Positions 37,260-46,404 of a stretch of DNA of 64,000 nucleotides are shown here, in pieces (position 1 is the stretch's first letter; each line of letters starts with the position of its first letter). The stretch is from Novosphingobium sp. HII-3 (lineage in GTDB: Bacteria; Pseudomonadota; Alphaproteobacteria; Sphingomonadales; Sphingomonadaceae), in contig NZ_PPSM01000036.1 of NCBI RefSeq assembly GCF_002916655.1, forward strand, positions 1-64,000, in the 5' to 3' direction. A program made the translations under genes and the position numbers. The notes under the pieces are model-generated. The model saw only the letters and a program-made list of their open reading frames with translations, was not told the DNA's origin and did no database searches.

Positions 37260-37703
37260 TTAGCCCGCCATTCTCTCCGGAAACGGCAGGCCATAATGGG
37301 CCAGGGCCAGTTCGGCCTTCAGCGGCAGGATGAGACTCTCAGGGTGCAGGCTGAGGAATGGCAGGTAAACACCGGCAATGGCCGATCGTCCCGGTCCTTC
37401 GACATAGCGAGGAGCGGATGGCTGTAGCTCAAGGACGATTGCGACAGGAGCTTGGTCCAGGCAAGGGAAGGGAAGGATGCCCAGGTTGCGCACCTCCAGC
37501 AGCCCCTTCGTCGAAGGATGGGGACTGGCCACCAGCGTTCCCTCACTGCAGGCCAGCAGTATGGAGTCGTCGCCGATCAAGCGCGCACCACGGTCCATCA
37601 GCGCAAGGGCCAGGCTCGACTTGCCGACGCCCGGCGGGCCTTCGATCAGGATCGCTCGCCCCGCTATCGCAACGCAGGTCGATTGCCTCGGAAAAGGCGT
37701 CAT
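37260..37703 (-). CDS. hprK: HPr kinase/phosphorylase, C-terminal catalytic domain only
   Basis: 147 residues from ATG 37703, which overlaps the chvG stop as ATGA. It has the P-loop (LIEGPPGVGKSSLALALMD) and the downstream GLLEVRNLGILPFP signature, with acidic GDDSI in the active site. Gram-positive HprK has about 310 residues with an extra N-terminal domain; the short form is normal in alphaproteobacteria. It phosphorylates a Ser on HPr, encoded 1.4 kb downstream in the same direction. Confidence 0.93.
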   Translation of the reverse strand: MTPFPRQSTCVAIAGRAILIEGPPGVGKSSLALALMDRGARLIGDDSILLACSEGTLVASPHPSTKGLLEVRNLGILPFPCLDQAPVAIVLELQPSAPRYVEGPGRSAIAGVYLPFLSLHPESLILPLKAELALAHYGLPFPERMAG

Positions 37704-39292
37704 GGTGCCGTCTCCCACAGGGGAAGGGAGATGAGCAAGCGGGCGCCCGGGGCACCATCAAGCCTGTCGGTGGCCTGCAGTCGGCCGAAATGGGCCTCCA
37801 CTATCGTGCGTGCAATCGCGAGGCCGAGACCGCTGTGAGTCCCGAACTCCTCGCGGGAGGGGCGAAGCGAGTGAAAGCGCTCGAATACGCGCTCCCTCGC
37901 GGCGCTGGGAATGCCGGGACCATGATCGACCACGGCGATGTTCACGCGCTTGTCGGTTTGCGAAAGGGTGATCTCGATCGGCCCCTTCGGCGGTGAGAAG
38001 GAGACCGCGTTGTCGAGCAGGTTCTGAAGCACCCGCTCCAACCGTGCCGCATCACCGGGCACGGTCAAAGCGCCGCCTTGAGTTCGCGTGTTCTCCTGCA
38101 CGATGGTGATCGGGCAAGTGCCGTTGACGCCCCGCTGTTCCCGCTCCGCGACGAGCGCGCGAACGAGGCGCCCCATGTCGACGGGCTCGAAGGTGGTGCG
38201 ACTGAGCTGGGCGTCAATCCGGCTGGCGTCCGCGATCTCGGTGACAAGGAAGTCGATACGCCGTACGTCGTCTTTCGCGATGCCGACGAGTTGCTGCTGC
38301 AAGTTCGGATCCTCCACCCGCTCGAGTGTCTCCAGAGCGCTGCGCAGGCTGGTGAGCGGGTTTTTCAGTTCGTGAGCGACGTCGGCGGCGAAGCTCTCCA
38401 CCGCGTCGATTCTCTGTCGCAGGGCACCACTCATGTCCGAGATTGCACGGGCGAGCAGACCGATTTCGTCCCGTCTGGCGGGAAGGCGCGGCACGATCAC
38501 GCTGCGATCACGGCCGAGCCGCACGCGCACGGCAGCCCGCACGAGTTTGCGCAGGGGCTCGACGATCGTACGGGCCAGGAAAAGCGAAAGCAGGATCGAT
38601 ACCGCCAAGGCACCGCCAACGATGATGGCGAGGGTCTGGCGGGCCATGCGTACATTCTCGGTGATGTCGCGGGCATTTCGGGTGGCAAGCAGTGCCTCGC
38701 CTTCCATTCCGACAGGGGTGGCGGCGATGATGACTGGCGTGCGGTCGGGCGCGGCCTTGTGGCTGATCCAGGTTCGTTGGTGCTCAAGAGCGGCGGCGAT
38801 TTCCGGCCAGGCTCTCGATCGCGTGTCTGTGGGATCGCGATAGGCCGGAATGGGCGGGGTACCCAGCAGGAAGTCCATGCCGCTATCAAGTAGCCTCGCC
38901 GCATCCTGCAGCCATGGCTCGGAGGCTGGGTCGATAAGACGATAGGACGGGGCCGCCAGCGCGAAGCTGTCGCCTACCAGTTTGCCGTCGCGATCGAACA
39001 GGCGCAGTCGCAGTCGCTGATCTGCGCCGATGCGAACGAGCATGGCGAGGCGGTCGGCCAAAGGTTCATGGGCGAGGGCGATAGCCGTTATCTCAACTTC
39101 GGATTCGGCCAGGCGATAGCGCTCCGCCAGCAGTTCGTTCCGATAGCTGTCGATGTAGAAGAGGCTGCCCGCCAAGAGAGCCAGGGCGATGATGTTTACC
39201 GCGAGGATTCGGACGGTGAGCGATACCCGCCAGGGCATGGCCAGTCGCACGGGAAGCCTTCCAGCGGAGAAAGGCCGCTCATCCATCGGCAA
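37700..39292 (-). CDS. chvG: Sensor histidine kinase ChvG family
   Basis: 530 residues. A first membrane helix ([19 protein letters not shown]), a periplasmic sensor domain (about residues 50-210), a second helix ([20 protein letters not shown]), HAMP, the H-box [20 protein letters not shown] and an HATPase ending [21 protein letters not shown]. ChvG/ExoS senses envelope or acid stress in Rhizobiales and phosphorylates ChvI. Its start overlaps the chvI stop by 14 bases and its stop overlaps hprK by 4, so all three are one operon. Confidence 0.93.
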   Translation of the reverse strand: MPMDERPFSAGRLPVRLAMPWRVSLTVRILAVNIIALALLAGSLFYIDSYRNELLAERYRLAESEVEITAIALAHEPLADRLAMLVRIGADQRLRLRLFDRDGKLVGDSFALAAPSYRLIDPASEPWLQDAARLLDSGMDFLLGTPPIPAYRDPTDTRSRAWPEIAAALEHQRTWISHKAAPDRTPVIIAATPVGMEGEALLATRNARDITENVRMARQTLAIIVGGALAVSILLSLFLARTIVEPLRKLVRAAVRVRLGRDRSVIVPRLPARRDEIGLLARAISDMSGALRQRIDAVESFAADVAHELKNPLTSLRSALETLERVEDPNLQQQLVGIAKDDVRRIDFLVTEIADASRIDAQLSRTTFEPVDMGRLVRALVAEREQRGVNGTCPITIVQENTRTQGGALTVPGDAARLERVLQNLLDNAVSFSPPKGPIEITLSQTDKRVNIAVVDHGPGIPSAARERVFERFHSLRPSREEFGTHSGLGLAIARTIVEAHFGRLQATDRLDGAPGARLLISLPLWETAP

Positions 39293-40058
39293 ATGAGTAG
39301 CCCGCGCCGTACAGCGTATCGATGGCGGAAAATTCGGCGTCCACGGCGCGGAACTTCCGGCGCAGCCGCTTTATGTGGCTGTCGATGGTGCGGTCATCAA
39401 CATAGACGTCTTCACTGTAGGCCGCGTCCATCAGTTGGTTGCGGCTTTTCACCACGCCCGGCCTGACGGCGAGGGCTTCGAGTATCAGGAACTCGGTCAC
39501 CGTCAGGGAAACGGCCTTGCCGTCCCAGGACACCTGGTGCCGGGCCGGATCCAGGGTCAGCCGGCCACGTGCGATGGGATCCGGCACGTCGGAGGCGGCA
39601 GCGTCTTCCAGGGGAGCCCTGGCAAGCTCGCTGCGCCGCAGAATGGCCCGGATTCGTGCAATCAGAAGGCGTTGGCTGAAGGGCTTAGCAATGTAATCGT
39701 CTGCTCCCATCGCCAGGCCGAGCGCTTCATCCGGCTCTTCGTCCTTGGACGTCAGGAAGATGACCGGCAGCCTCGATTGCGCCCGTAGAGCCTTCAACAA
39801 TTCGAGGCCATCCATGCGAGGCATCTTGATGTCGAAGATGGCAAGATCGGGCGGATTTTCGAGCAATGCCTTCAGCGCCGTCTCCCCATCGGCATAGACA
39901 CGCGTGGCGAAACCTTCTGCGTGGAGGCCGATCGACAGGGTTGCGAGTATGTTGCGATCGTCATCGACGAGGGCGATCGTCTGCGGGCGGGCATCAGCCG
40001 TGTACTTCTGAGTGGCGGCGTCGGCCATGGCTGCTGAGGCGAGGCTCTCTTCCTGCAT
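39279..40058 (-). CDS. chvI: Two-component response regulator ChvI family (OmpR/PhoB type)
   Basis: 259 residues. Receiver domain with acidic pocket ALVDDDRNI, phosphoacceptor Asp in [16 protein letters not shown], Thr/Ser in [13 protein letters not shown] and Lys in DDYIAKPF. The C-terminal winged helix ([35 protein letters not shown]) is OmpR-type. First gene of the cluster; the promoter should lie in the 192-base gap to pckA, which is divergent. An alternative start at MADAATQ, 10 residues in, is possible. Confidence 0.94.
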   Translation of the reverse strand: MQEESLASAAMADAATQKYTADARPQTIALVDDDRNILATLSIGLHAEGFATRVYADGETALKALLENPPDLAIFDIKMPRMDGLELLKALRAQSRLPVIFLTSKDEEPDEALGLAMGADDYIAKPFSQRLLIARIRAILRRSELARAPLEDAAASDVPDPIARGRLTLDPARHQVSWDGKAVSLTVTEFLILEALAVRPGVVKSRNQLMDAAYSEDVYVDDRTIDSHIKRLRRKFRAVDAEFSAIDTLYGAGYSFADG

Positions 40059-40266
40059 GAGCGCTTTTGACTAGCCGTATTGCACGGCCATGGCAATTCA
40101 GCCCCGCGAGGATTAATTATGGAGAGGTATAACCCTTGTATGTTCCATTTGTCGTCGATTTGACGGAAAAGAAAGCCCGGCCTATCGGCGGAACGATTCT
40201 TGCGCAGGAATCGGCTTTGCGTTCGCGGAACATCCGCAGAAACGCCATCTTTTGGAGGAGATGACA

Positions 40267-41865
40267 TTGACCACCCTTGGCTATCCGCTCGATAAACAGG
40301 GCATAGAGACGAAGGCGCAGATCTTCGCGAACCTCGGCACCGGTCCCCTGGTCGAGCAGGCCGTGAAGAATGGGGAGGGCATGCTTTCGGCAGACGGCCC
40401 CTTCGTGGTCGCCACCGGCAAACACACGGGACGTTCGGCAAAAGACAAGTTCATTGTCAAGGATGCCGAAACGGAGAACACCGTGTGGTGGGGCAAGACC
40501 AATGTTCCGATGACTCCGGAGCATTTCGCTGCCCTCAAGGAGGATTTCCTCGCGGCGCTTGGCACCAAGGACAAGCTCTACGTGGCGGACCTCTTCGGTG
40601 GTTCACAGCCTGAGCACCGCGTAAACGTTCGCGTCATCAACGAGTTCGCCTGGCACAACCTGTTCATCCGCACGCTGCTGGTCCGCCCGACCGCCGACGA
40701 GCTGGACGGGTTCGAACCGGAATACACCATCATCGACCTGCCGAGCTTCCGTGCCGATCCGGCGCGTCACGGTTCGCGCAGCGAAACGGTGATCGCGGTC
40801 AACTTCACGGAGAAGCTGATCCTGATTGGCGGTACTGCCTACGCCGGGGAGATGAAGAAGTCAGTCTTCGGCATCCTCAACTATCTGCTTCCCGCCAAGG
40901 GCGTGATGCCGATGCACTGTTCGGCCAATATCGGACCGGACGGTGACACCGCCGTGTTCTTCGGCCTGTCCGGCACCGGCAAGACCACTTTGTCCGCCGA
41001 TGCGTCGCGAACCCTGATCGGCGACGACGAGCATGGATGGTCGGACACGGCAGTCTTCAACTTCGAAGGCGGTTGCTACGCGAAGATGATCCGCCTCTCG
41101 GAAGAGGCCGAGCCGGAGATCTACGCCACCACCAAGCGTTTCGGCACGGTGCTGGAGAACGTGGTCATCGATCCGGTGACCCGCAAGATCGACCTCGATG
41201 ACAACTCGCTGGCTGAAAACAGCCGCGGCTCCTATCCCATCGACTTCATCCCGAACTGCTCGGAGAAGAACCTCGGGCCGGTGCCGCAGAACATCATCTT
41301 CCTCACTGCCGACGCCTACGGCGTGCTGCCTCCGATCGCCCGCCTTACGCCCGATCAGGCGATGTACCACTTCCTCTCGGGCTACACGGCTCGCGTGGCA
41401 GGTACGGAAATTGGCGTGACCGAACCGGAAGCGACCTTCTCCACTTGCTTCGGCGCACCTTTCATGCCGCGTCACCCTTCGGTCTACGGCAACCTCCTGA
41501 AGGAGCGGATCGCGAAGGGCGGCGTGAAGTGCTGGCTCGTGAACACCGGCTGGTCCGGCGGCATGGCCACCATGGAAGGCATCAAGCGCATGCCGATCAA
41601 GGCGACGCGCGCTCTGCTCAATGCCGCCCTTGACGGCAGCCTGAATGCGGCCGAGTTCAAGGAAGATCCGAACTTTGGCTTCGAAGTGCCCGTCGCGGTG
41701 CCGGGCGTTGACAGCAAGCTGCTGGACCCGCGCGGCGCATGGGCCGACGGAGCCGAGTACGACAAGACGGCACAGACCCTGGTCAAGCAGTTCATCGACA
41801 ACTTCGCTCAGTTCGAAGAGCACGTCGACGAGGGCGTTCGCAAGGCCGCTCCGGTCGCTGCGTAA
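40267..41865 (+). CDS. pckA: Phosphoenolpyruvate carboxykinase (ATP)
   Basis: About 532 residues. Converts oxaloacetate + ATP to PEP + CO2 + ADP, the entry step of gluconeogenesis. TTG 40267 is preferred: GGAGGAG is 6 bases upstream. ATG 40261 is just 1-3 bases from that sequence, which is too close. The kinase-1a loop is [15 protein letters not shown], preceded by [10 protein letters not shown] and followed by [20 protein letters not shown] is N-terminal. It is divergent from chvI, whose system in relatives includes carbon control. A strong terminator follows. Confidence 0.95.
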   Translation: MTTLGYPLDKQGIETKAQIFANLGTGPLVEQAVKNGEGMLSADGPFVVATGKHTGRSAKDKFIVKDAETENTVWWGKTNVPMTPEHFAALKEDFLAALGTKDKLYVADLFGGSQPEHRVNVRVINEFAWHNLFIRTLLVRPTADELDGFEPEYTIIDLPSFRADPARHGSRSETVIAVNFTEKLILIGGTAYAGEMKKSVFGILNYLLPAKGVMPMHCSANIGPDGDTAVFFGLSGTGKTTLSADASRTLIGDDEHGWSDTAVFNFEGGCYAKMIRLSEEAEPEIYATTKRFGTVLENVVIDPVTRKIDLDDNSLAENSRGSYPIDFIPNCSEKNLGPVPQNIIFLTADAYGVLPPIARLTPDQAMYHFLSGYTARVAGTEIGVTEPEATFSTCFGAPFMPRHPSVYGNLLKERIAKGGVKCWLVNTGWSGGMATMEGIKRMPIKATRALLNAALDGSLNAAEFKEDPNFGFEVPVAVPGVDSKLLDPRGAWADGAEYDKTAQTLVKQFIDNFAQFEEHVDEGVRKAAPVAA

Positions 41866-41887
41866 GCGATCAATCGCATCATGCGAA

Positions 41888-41919
41888 AGGCCCCGGAACC
41901 TCGGTTCCGGGGCCTTTTT
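41888..41919 (+). terminator. Intrinsic terminator after pckA
   Basis: GGCCCCGGAACC and GGTTCCGGGGCC form a perfect stem of up to 12 bp with a very short TC turn, followed directly by TTTTTC. It begins 23 bases after the pckA stop. Confidence 0.9.
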
Positions 41920-42014
41920 CATAAAGACCTCATGCTGGCGCGTGGCGTCTCTGCCACGCCTTCCCAAATAGGGGCTTGGGGGAGCATAATGGCCTTGCAA
42001 ACGGAGTGAAGCGA

Positions 42015-42368
42015 ATGGGACTGTTCGACGGTATTCTTGAAAAAGTCAGCAATCACTCAGACGTGGGCAACTTGGCGAACAAGATGGGGCTTGATCCCCT
42101 TGTCGCGGAAAAGGCCATCGCTGCCTTGAGCATCGCGCATCAGCAGGACGGAGATACGGCTGAACTGGCTGCGGAGCGCAGTGGTCTCGATCTCGACACC
42201 GTGAAGGAGATCATTGCACAGATCGGCGGCGAAGGATCGCTCGGTCAGTTCGCTGCTGCCGTCGCCGCCGATCCTGCACGGGTGGCGCGCCTCTTCGATA
42301 AGGACGGCGATGGCAGCGTGATCGATGATCTTGCGGGTATGGCCAGAGGGCTATCCGGAAAGAGCTGA
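42015..42368 (+). CDS. DUF937-like small protein with an EF-hand-like loop
   Basis: 117 residues from ATG 42015 (the frame opens at 41976). MGLFDGILEKVSNHSDVGNLANKMGLDP resembles the start of DUF937/YidB-type proteins. The middle is helical and Ala-rich. Near residue 95 the sequence DKDGDGSVIDDLA matches an EF-hand calcium loop (Asp at 1, 3, 5, Gly at 6), except that position 12 is Leu. No signal peptide. I do not know its function. A GC-rich hairpin follows. Confidence 0.75.
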   Translation: MGLFDGILEKVSNHSDVGNLANKMGLDPLVAEKAIAALSIAHQQDGDTAELAAERSGLDLDTVKEIIAQIGGEGSLGQFAAAVAADPARVARLFDKDGDGSVIDDLAGMARGLSGKS

Positions 42369-42373
42369 GCCCC

Positions 42374-42401
42374 GGGCGCCCCGGCTCCGTCCGGGGCGCC
42401 C
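42374..42401 (+). terminator. GC hairpin between convergent genes
   Basis: GGGCGCCCCGG, loop CTCCGT, CCGGGGCGCCC: a perfect 11-bp stem 5 bases after the DUF937-like stop and 7 bases before the DUF885 stop. There is no U-run on either side, so it may serve both convergent genes without being a classical terminator. Confidence 0.5.
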
Positions 42402-42408
42402 GTTACGC

Positions 42409-44241
42409 TCATACCTTCCGAGCGGCGATGTATTCGCTCACGTTCCGGGCAAGCACGTCAAGCGGCACGTTGCCTCCATCGACGACAGCCTGATTGTAGT
42501 CGCGCAGGTCGTAGGATTTGCCCAGCGCCTGCATCGCGCGCGTTCTTTGCGCCACGATCTGGGAATGGCCCATTTTGTAGCCGCAGGCCTGGCCCGGCCA
42601 GGAACAGTAGCGGTCCACCTCGTTGACGACTTCCTCCTGCTTGTTGCCGTTCTTCTCCATGAAGAAGCGGACGGCTTGCTCTCGCGTCCAGCCTTTCGCG
42701 TGAAGGCCGGTGTCAACGACCATGCGGCAGGCCCGGAAGGCGAGCGATTGGAGATAGCCGAGCCGGCCGACGGGATCATCGTCATACGCACCGAGTTCGT
42801 CGGCAAGCTGCTCCCCATAGAGCGCCCAGCCTTCGGAATAGGCGTTGAAAGCGAGCAATGAGCGGATGAGCGGCAGGCGATTGGCGTATTCGCCCTGCCA
42901 GACGTGACCCGGAATAGCTTCGTGGTGAACCAGTGTCGGCAGGTCATACGTGCGGTGAAGGCTGGTGGAGCGAAGATTGATCCACATCTTACCGGGGATC
43001 GAACCGTCCTTGGATCCGGCGCCGCCATAGGCGGTCGGCGCGCCGGGTTCCTCCGACAGCGGCAGGCGGCGGACCTCCAGATTCCCGGGGACGACCTGGC
43101 GAAAAGCACGCGGCATCTGCTGGCGGATCCAGTCCACGCGCTTCTGGATGAATGCGAAGATTTCAGCGCGCCCCGGATCCCCTTCCGCGAACATGAACCG
43201 CTTGTCATCGCCGAGGGCGGCCATTCGCTCCCCAACGGAACCCTGTGTGTAGCCCAGTGACCTGAGGATCGGTTCCATACGGGCATGAAGATCGGCGAGT
43301 TCCTGAAGTCCGCGCTGGTGGACCTCGTCTGCCGACAGCGTCGTGGTGGTGCTGGCGCGCAATGCCCAGGCGTAGAACTCGCTGCCATGCGGCCTCTCAC
43401 GCATTCCGGGATCGCTGCGGGCCATCGATCTCTCCCGCTGCAATTCCGCGAGTTGACGCTCCAGCGCCGGGACGACGTCGCCTGCCACGATCCGCTTGGC
43501 GTCCGCCCCCCACCGGCTTCCCATTTCCTTCGTCTTGCCCGTGATGGAGATGACGAGGCTGCCCCCTTCGTTGCGGGCGTCGGCGATCGTGCTCGTCATC
43601 TGGGCGATGGCGCGATCAAGAAGGAAGTCCGGTGGCACAAGGCCCTTCGCGGCTGCTTCCTCCACACGGGTGCGCTCGCCTTCCAGTTGTGGCGCAAACT
43701 GGCTGAGCCGAGAGATCCAGGCATCGGCATCGCCGGGATTGCGGACCGGGTGCTCGGCATCGAGCAGGCGGGGCGTGTCGATGTAGGCGCCCACGTTCTG
43801 TATGACGACATAAGGCGTGTTGCGCCAACCTCCCACCGCGACATCGCCGTACGGCAGGGCAAACCCTTCCAGCGCTGTACCAAACGCGCTCTTCACCACC
43901 GCCAGGCTTGTTCGGGTTGAGTGATCCAGGCCCGTGGCGTCCACAGCATCGACGCTGGCCAGCGCCTGCCGCAGGGTTGCGGCATAAGCCTCGCGGCCGG
44001 ACCTGGAGCGATCCTCAAGCCGTGCGCGAAGAGCGGCGTGTTCTCCGACGTCGACGCCAAGGCCCGTGGCGCTCTCCGGCACATGTTGGAGCATGTCCCA
44101 GGCGATCTTGTCCAGCAAGGCTGCAGCGCCGCCTTCCTGCGAGGCTGCAAGAGCGCGAACAGGGGCGGCTAGGGTGGCGGTGCCAGCCAGAAGGAGGCTG
44201 AGAGCCGAACGGCGCGAAAGGGTGAAGGGTGTATCGATCAT
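42409..44241 (-). CDS. DUF885 family putative metallopeptidase, Tat-exported
   Basis: 610 residues from ATG 44241. The signal SRRSALSLLLAGTATLAAPVRALA has twin Arg (SRRSAL), suggesting Tat export. DUF885 proteins are zinc-peptidase-like: HHEAIPGHVWQGEYANRL contains the HExxxGH-type metal motif, followed by AYSEGWALYGEQLADEL with the third ligand Glu. Other marks are YTQGSVGERMAAL and RACRMVVDTGLHAKGWTREQAVRF. The natural peptide or metabolite cleaved is unknown. It is divergent from the small membrane protein at 44307. Confidence 0.88.
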   Translation of the reverse strand: MIDTPFTLSRRSALSLLLAGTATLAAPVRALAASQEGGAAALLDKIAWDMLQHVPESATGLGVDVGEHAALRARLEDRSRSGREAYAATLRQALASVDAVDATGLDHSTRTSLAVVKSAFGTALEGFALPYGDVAVGGWRNTPYVVIQNVGAYIDTPRLLDAEHPVRNPGDADAWISRLSQFAPQLEGERTRVEEAAAKGLVPPDFLLDRAIAQMTSTIADARNEGGSLVISITGKTKEMGSRWGADAKRIVAGDVVPALERQLAELQRERSMARSDPGMRERPHGSEFYAWALRASTTTTLSADEVHQRGLQELADLHARMEPILRSLGYTQGSVGERMAALGDDKRFMFAEGDPGRAEIFAFIQKRVDWIRQQMPRAFRQVVPGNLEVRRLPLSEEPGAPTAYGGAGSKDGSIPGKMWINLRSTSLHRTYDLPTLVHHEAIPGHVWQGEYANRLPLIRSLLAFNAYSEGWALYGEQLADELGAYDDDPVGRLGYLQSLAFRACRMVVDTGLHAKGWTREQAVRFFMEKNGNKQEEVVNEVDRYCSWPGQACGYKMGHSQIVAQRTRAMQALGKSYDLRDYNQAVVDGGNVPLDVLARNVSEYIAARKV

Positions 44242-44306
44242 GGCCGGACGATGGCCTTGGCGTCCGCACCTGTCAAACCATCGCACGCTGCGCTAATGAA
44301 TGGCGC

Positions 44307-44519
44307 ATGGACATCGCGCTCTCCCTTCTTGTTCTCACCGTCGTCGCCCTCCTGCTCGGAGCGATAGCGCTGTTTCGGCGTGGCGGGTATACGCGGCAGG
44401 CGGTGCTGATGCTCATCCTGGCGGCAATCATGGTTGCCAACGTGGTCATCTGGACCTTGCCGACGCCGCAGGGCACCACTCTGTCCGGCGAGGTCAAAAA
44501 GGAACAGGCGCCGGAGTGA
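44307..44519 (+). CDS. Small two-helix membrane protein, hypothetical
   Basis: 70 residues from ATG 44307; the frame opens at 44229 but the extra part overlaps the divergent DUF885 start. Two hydrophobic helices are clear (ALSLLVLTVVALLLGAIALF and AVLMLILAAIMVANVVIWTL) joined by RRGGYTRQ, with a polar tail. No known family recognised. A hairpin (GGCGCCGGAG / CTCCGACGCC with one mismatch) spans the stop codon and may terminate it. Confidence 0.65.
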   Translation: MDIALSLLVLTVVALLLGAIALFRRGGYTRQAVLMLILAAIMVANVVIWTLPTPQGTTLSGEVKKEQAPE

Positions 44520-44558
44520 GCTCCGACGCCTGTCTGCATTTCACAGGTGCAGCCCGGA

Positions 44559-45215
44559 TTACTTGATCGGGCAGTCCGGCGCGAGCCGCATATCGAGGTA
44601 ATTGTCGACCGAGCGCATCAGGTCATCCGTTTCATGCTCGAAGAAGTGATTGGCGCGGGGGATCTCGTCGTGATGGATGGTGATGTGCTTCTGCGTCCGC
44701 AGCTTGTCCACCAGCTTCTGCACGGCGTTCGGCGTTACGACGGTATCACCGGTGCCCTGGATGATGATGCCGGATGCCGGGCAGGGGGCGAGGAAGCTGA
44801 AGTCGTACATGTTGGCCGGCGGTGCCACGGAAATGAAGCCGCGAATTTCGGGGCGGCGCATGAGCAACTGCATGCCAATCAGCGCGCCGAATGAATAGCC
44901 GGCGATCCAGGTCGTCGACGCTTCGGGGTGGATGGACTGCACCCAGTCAAGTGCGGCTGCAGCGTCCGAGAGTTCACCGATGCCGTTGTCGAAGCTGCCC
45001 TGGCTACGCCCCACGCCGCGGAAGTTGAAGCGCAGCGTGGCGAAGCCGCGGTTCACGAAGGTCTTGTACAGATGCTGCGTGATGCGGTCGTTCATGGTGC
45101 CGCCCGCTTGCGGGTGCGGGTGAAGGATCATTGCCACCGGTGCGCGCGGGCGCGTTGCAGGCTGAAAACGACCTTCGAGACGACCTTCGGGACCGGGAAA
45201 AATGACTGCGGGCAT
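44559..45215 (-). CDS. Alpha/beta hydrolase (COG2945-like)
   Basis: 218 residues. MILHPHPQAGGTMNDRITQHLY and FATLRFNFRGVGRSQGSFDNG are typical of the small COG2945 hydrolases. The nucleophile Ser is in WIAGYSFGALIGMQLL, with Asp in QGTGDTVVTPN and His in RANHFFEHE. No signal peptide, so cytoplasmic. Substrate unknown. It is divergent from the desulfurase-ferredoxin genes. Confidence 0.9.
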   Translation of the reverse strand: MPAVIFPGPEGRLEGRFQPATRPRAPVAMILHPHPQAGGTMNDRITQHLYKTFVNRGFATLRFNFRGVGRSQGSFDNGIGELSDAAAALDWVQSIHPEASTTWIAGYSFGALIGMQLLMRRPEIRGFISVAPPANMYDFSFLAPCPASGIIIQGTGDTVVTPNAVQKLVDKLRTQKHITIHHDEIPRANHFFEHETDDLMRSVDNYLDMRLAPDCPIK

Positions 45216-45348
45216 GTCTGTTTGCGGCCTGACCTGTTGAAACTCCCGCCGTCCGGAAGCGGCGCAAAGGCCGCCATCCGTCGCGGGAGTGGAAAAAGAG
45301 ACGGTTCGCTATATAGAAATCTTAGTCTCAAAGACAACTTCGCAGGTA

Positions 45349-46404
45349 ATGGCCGTTCCTAACATCTATCTTGACCATGCGGCGACGACGCCGATGCTTC
45401 CCGCCGCACGCGACGCCTGGCTTGAAGGGGCCGCGATCTGGGCAAACCCCTCCAGCCCTCACGCGGCGGGACGCGCGGCCCGTGCCGCGCTTGAGGACGC
45501 CCGGGCTCGTTTCAAGGCAGCCCTGTCCTGGGAAGGAGAGGTCATTTTCACGTCAGGGGCCTCCGAGGCGCTGGCGATCGGTCTCGGTCACGCAAGAGTG
45601 GATCGACGGGTGGTTTCGTCCGTGGAGCATGACGCGGTCTTCCGCGCCGCGCCGGATGCCGAGCGGCTTCTGGTCAGCGACGGTGCCATCGACGAGGCTG
45701 CGCTGGCGCAAGCCTTGGGTCGACAAGGGCGCGCAGTGGTGGCGGTGCAGTCGATCAACTCGGAAACGGGAACGATCCTCCATTCGCCCCAAGACGCTTC
45801 CCTTGCGCAGCGGGTGCGTGAAGCCGGAGGGATGTTCCTTGCGGATTGCTCCCAGTCGGCGGGAAAACATGCGTTGCCAGAGGCAGACATGATTGTTCTC
45901 TCCGCTCACAAGCTCGGCGGACCGGTCGGCATTGGTGCGCTGCTGGTGCGGGATTTCGGTATGCTGGAGCCCACAGGCGGGCAGGAGCGAGGCTATCGCG
46001 CCGGGACCGAGAACCTGCCCGGCGCGCTCGCCTTCGTGGCTGCTCTGGAAAAGGGAGGCCCTTCCAGTTGGAGTACGAGCGCTGACGAGAGAGAGGCGTT
46101 CAGGCACAAGCTTCAGGCGAGGGGGGAAGTGCTTCAGCCGGGAAAGCCCTGCTCGCACATCATCGCGCTGGTTTCCCCACGCCTTTCCGCCACGGCGATG
46201 CTGATCCGGATGGACGCGCGAGGTTTTGCGATCTCCGCGGGAAGCGCCTGCTCATCCGGAACGCTCAAGCAGAGCCGGGTGCTGCAAGGCTTCGGCGTGG
46301 ATCCGGACATCTCCCGCCGAGCGGTGCGCGTGTCGATCGGGTGGAACACGTCACCCGCTGATCTGGACGCGTTCGCGGCAGCCTGGGCCGACGTGAACGC
46401 ATGA
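45349..46404 (+). CDS. Cysteine desulfurase, IscS/NifS-type (first of two)
   Basis: 351 residues from ATG 45349 (the frame opens at 45289). A PLP enzyme that removes sulfur from cysteine. IYLDHAATTPMLPAARDAWL starts the fold; the PLP Lys is in VLSAHKLGGPVG and the active-site Cys in ISAGSACSSGTLKQSRVL, both intact. It is shorter than E. coli IscS (404). Its stop overlaps the next desulfurase start (ATGA). The leader holds CTATATAG (45309-45316) and GTCTCAAAGAC, which might be a promoter or iron-response element. Confidence 0.92.
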   Translation: MAVPNIYLDHAATTPMLPAARDAWLEGAAIWANPSSPHAAGRAARAALEDARARFKAALSWEGEVIFTSGASEALAIGLGHARVDRRVVSSVEHDAVFRAAPDAERLLVSDGAIDEAALAQALGRQGRAVVAVQSINSETGTILHSPQDASLAQRVREAGGMFLADCSQSAGKHALPEADMIVLSAHKLGGPVGIGALLVRDFGMLEPTGGQERGYRAGTENLPGALAFVAALEKGGPSSWSTSADEREAFRHKLQARGEVLQPGKPCSHIIALVSPRLSATAMLIRMDARGFAISAGSACSSGTLKQSRVLQGFGVDPDISRRAVRVSIGWNTSPADLDAFAAAWADVNA

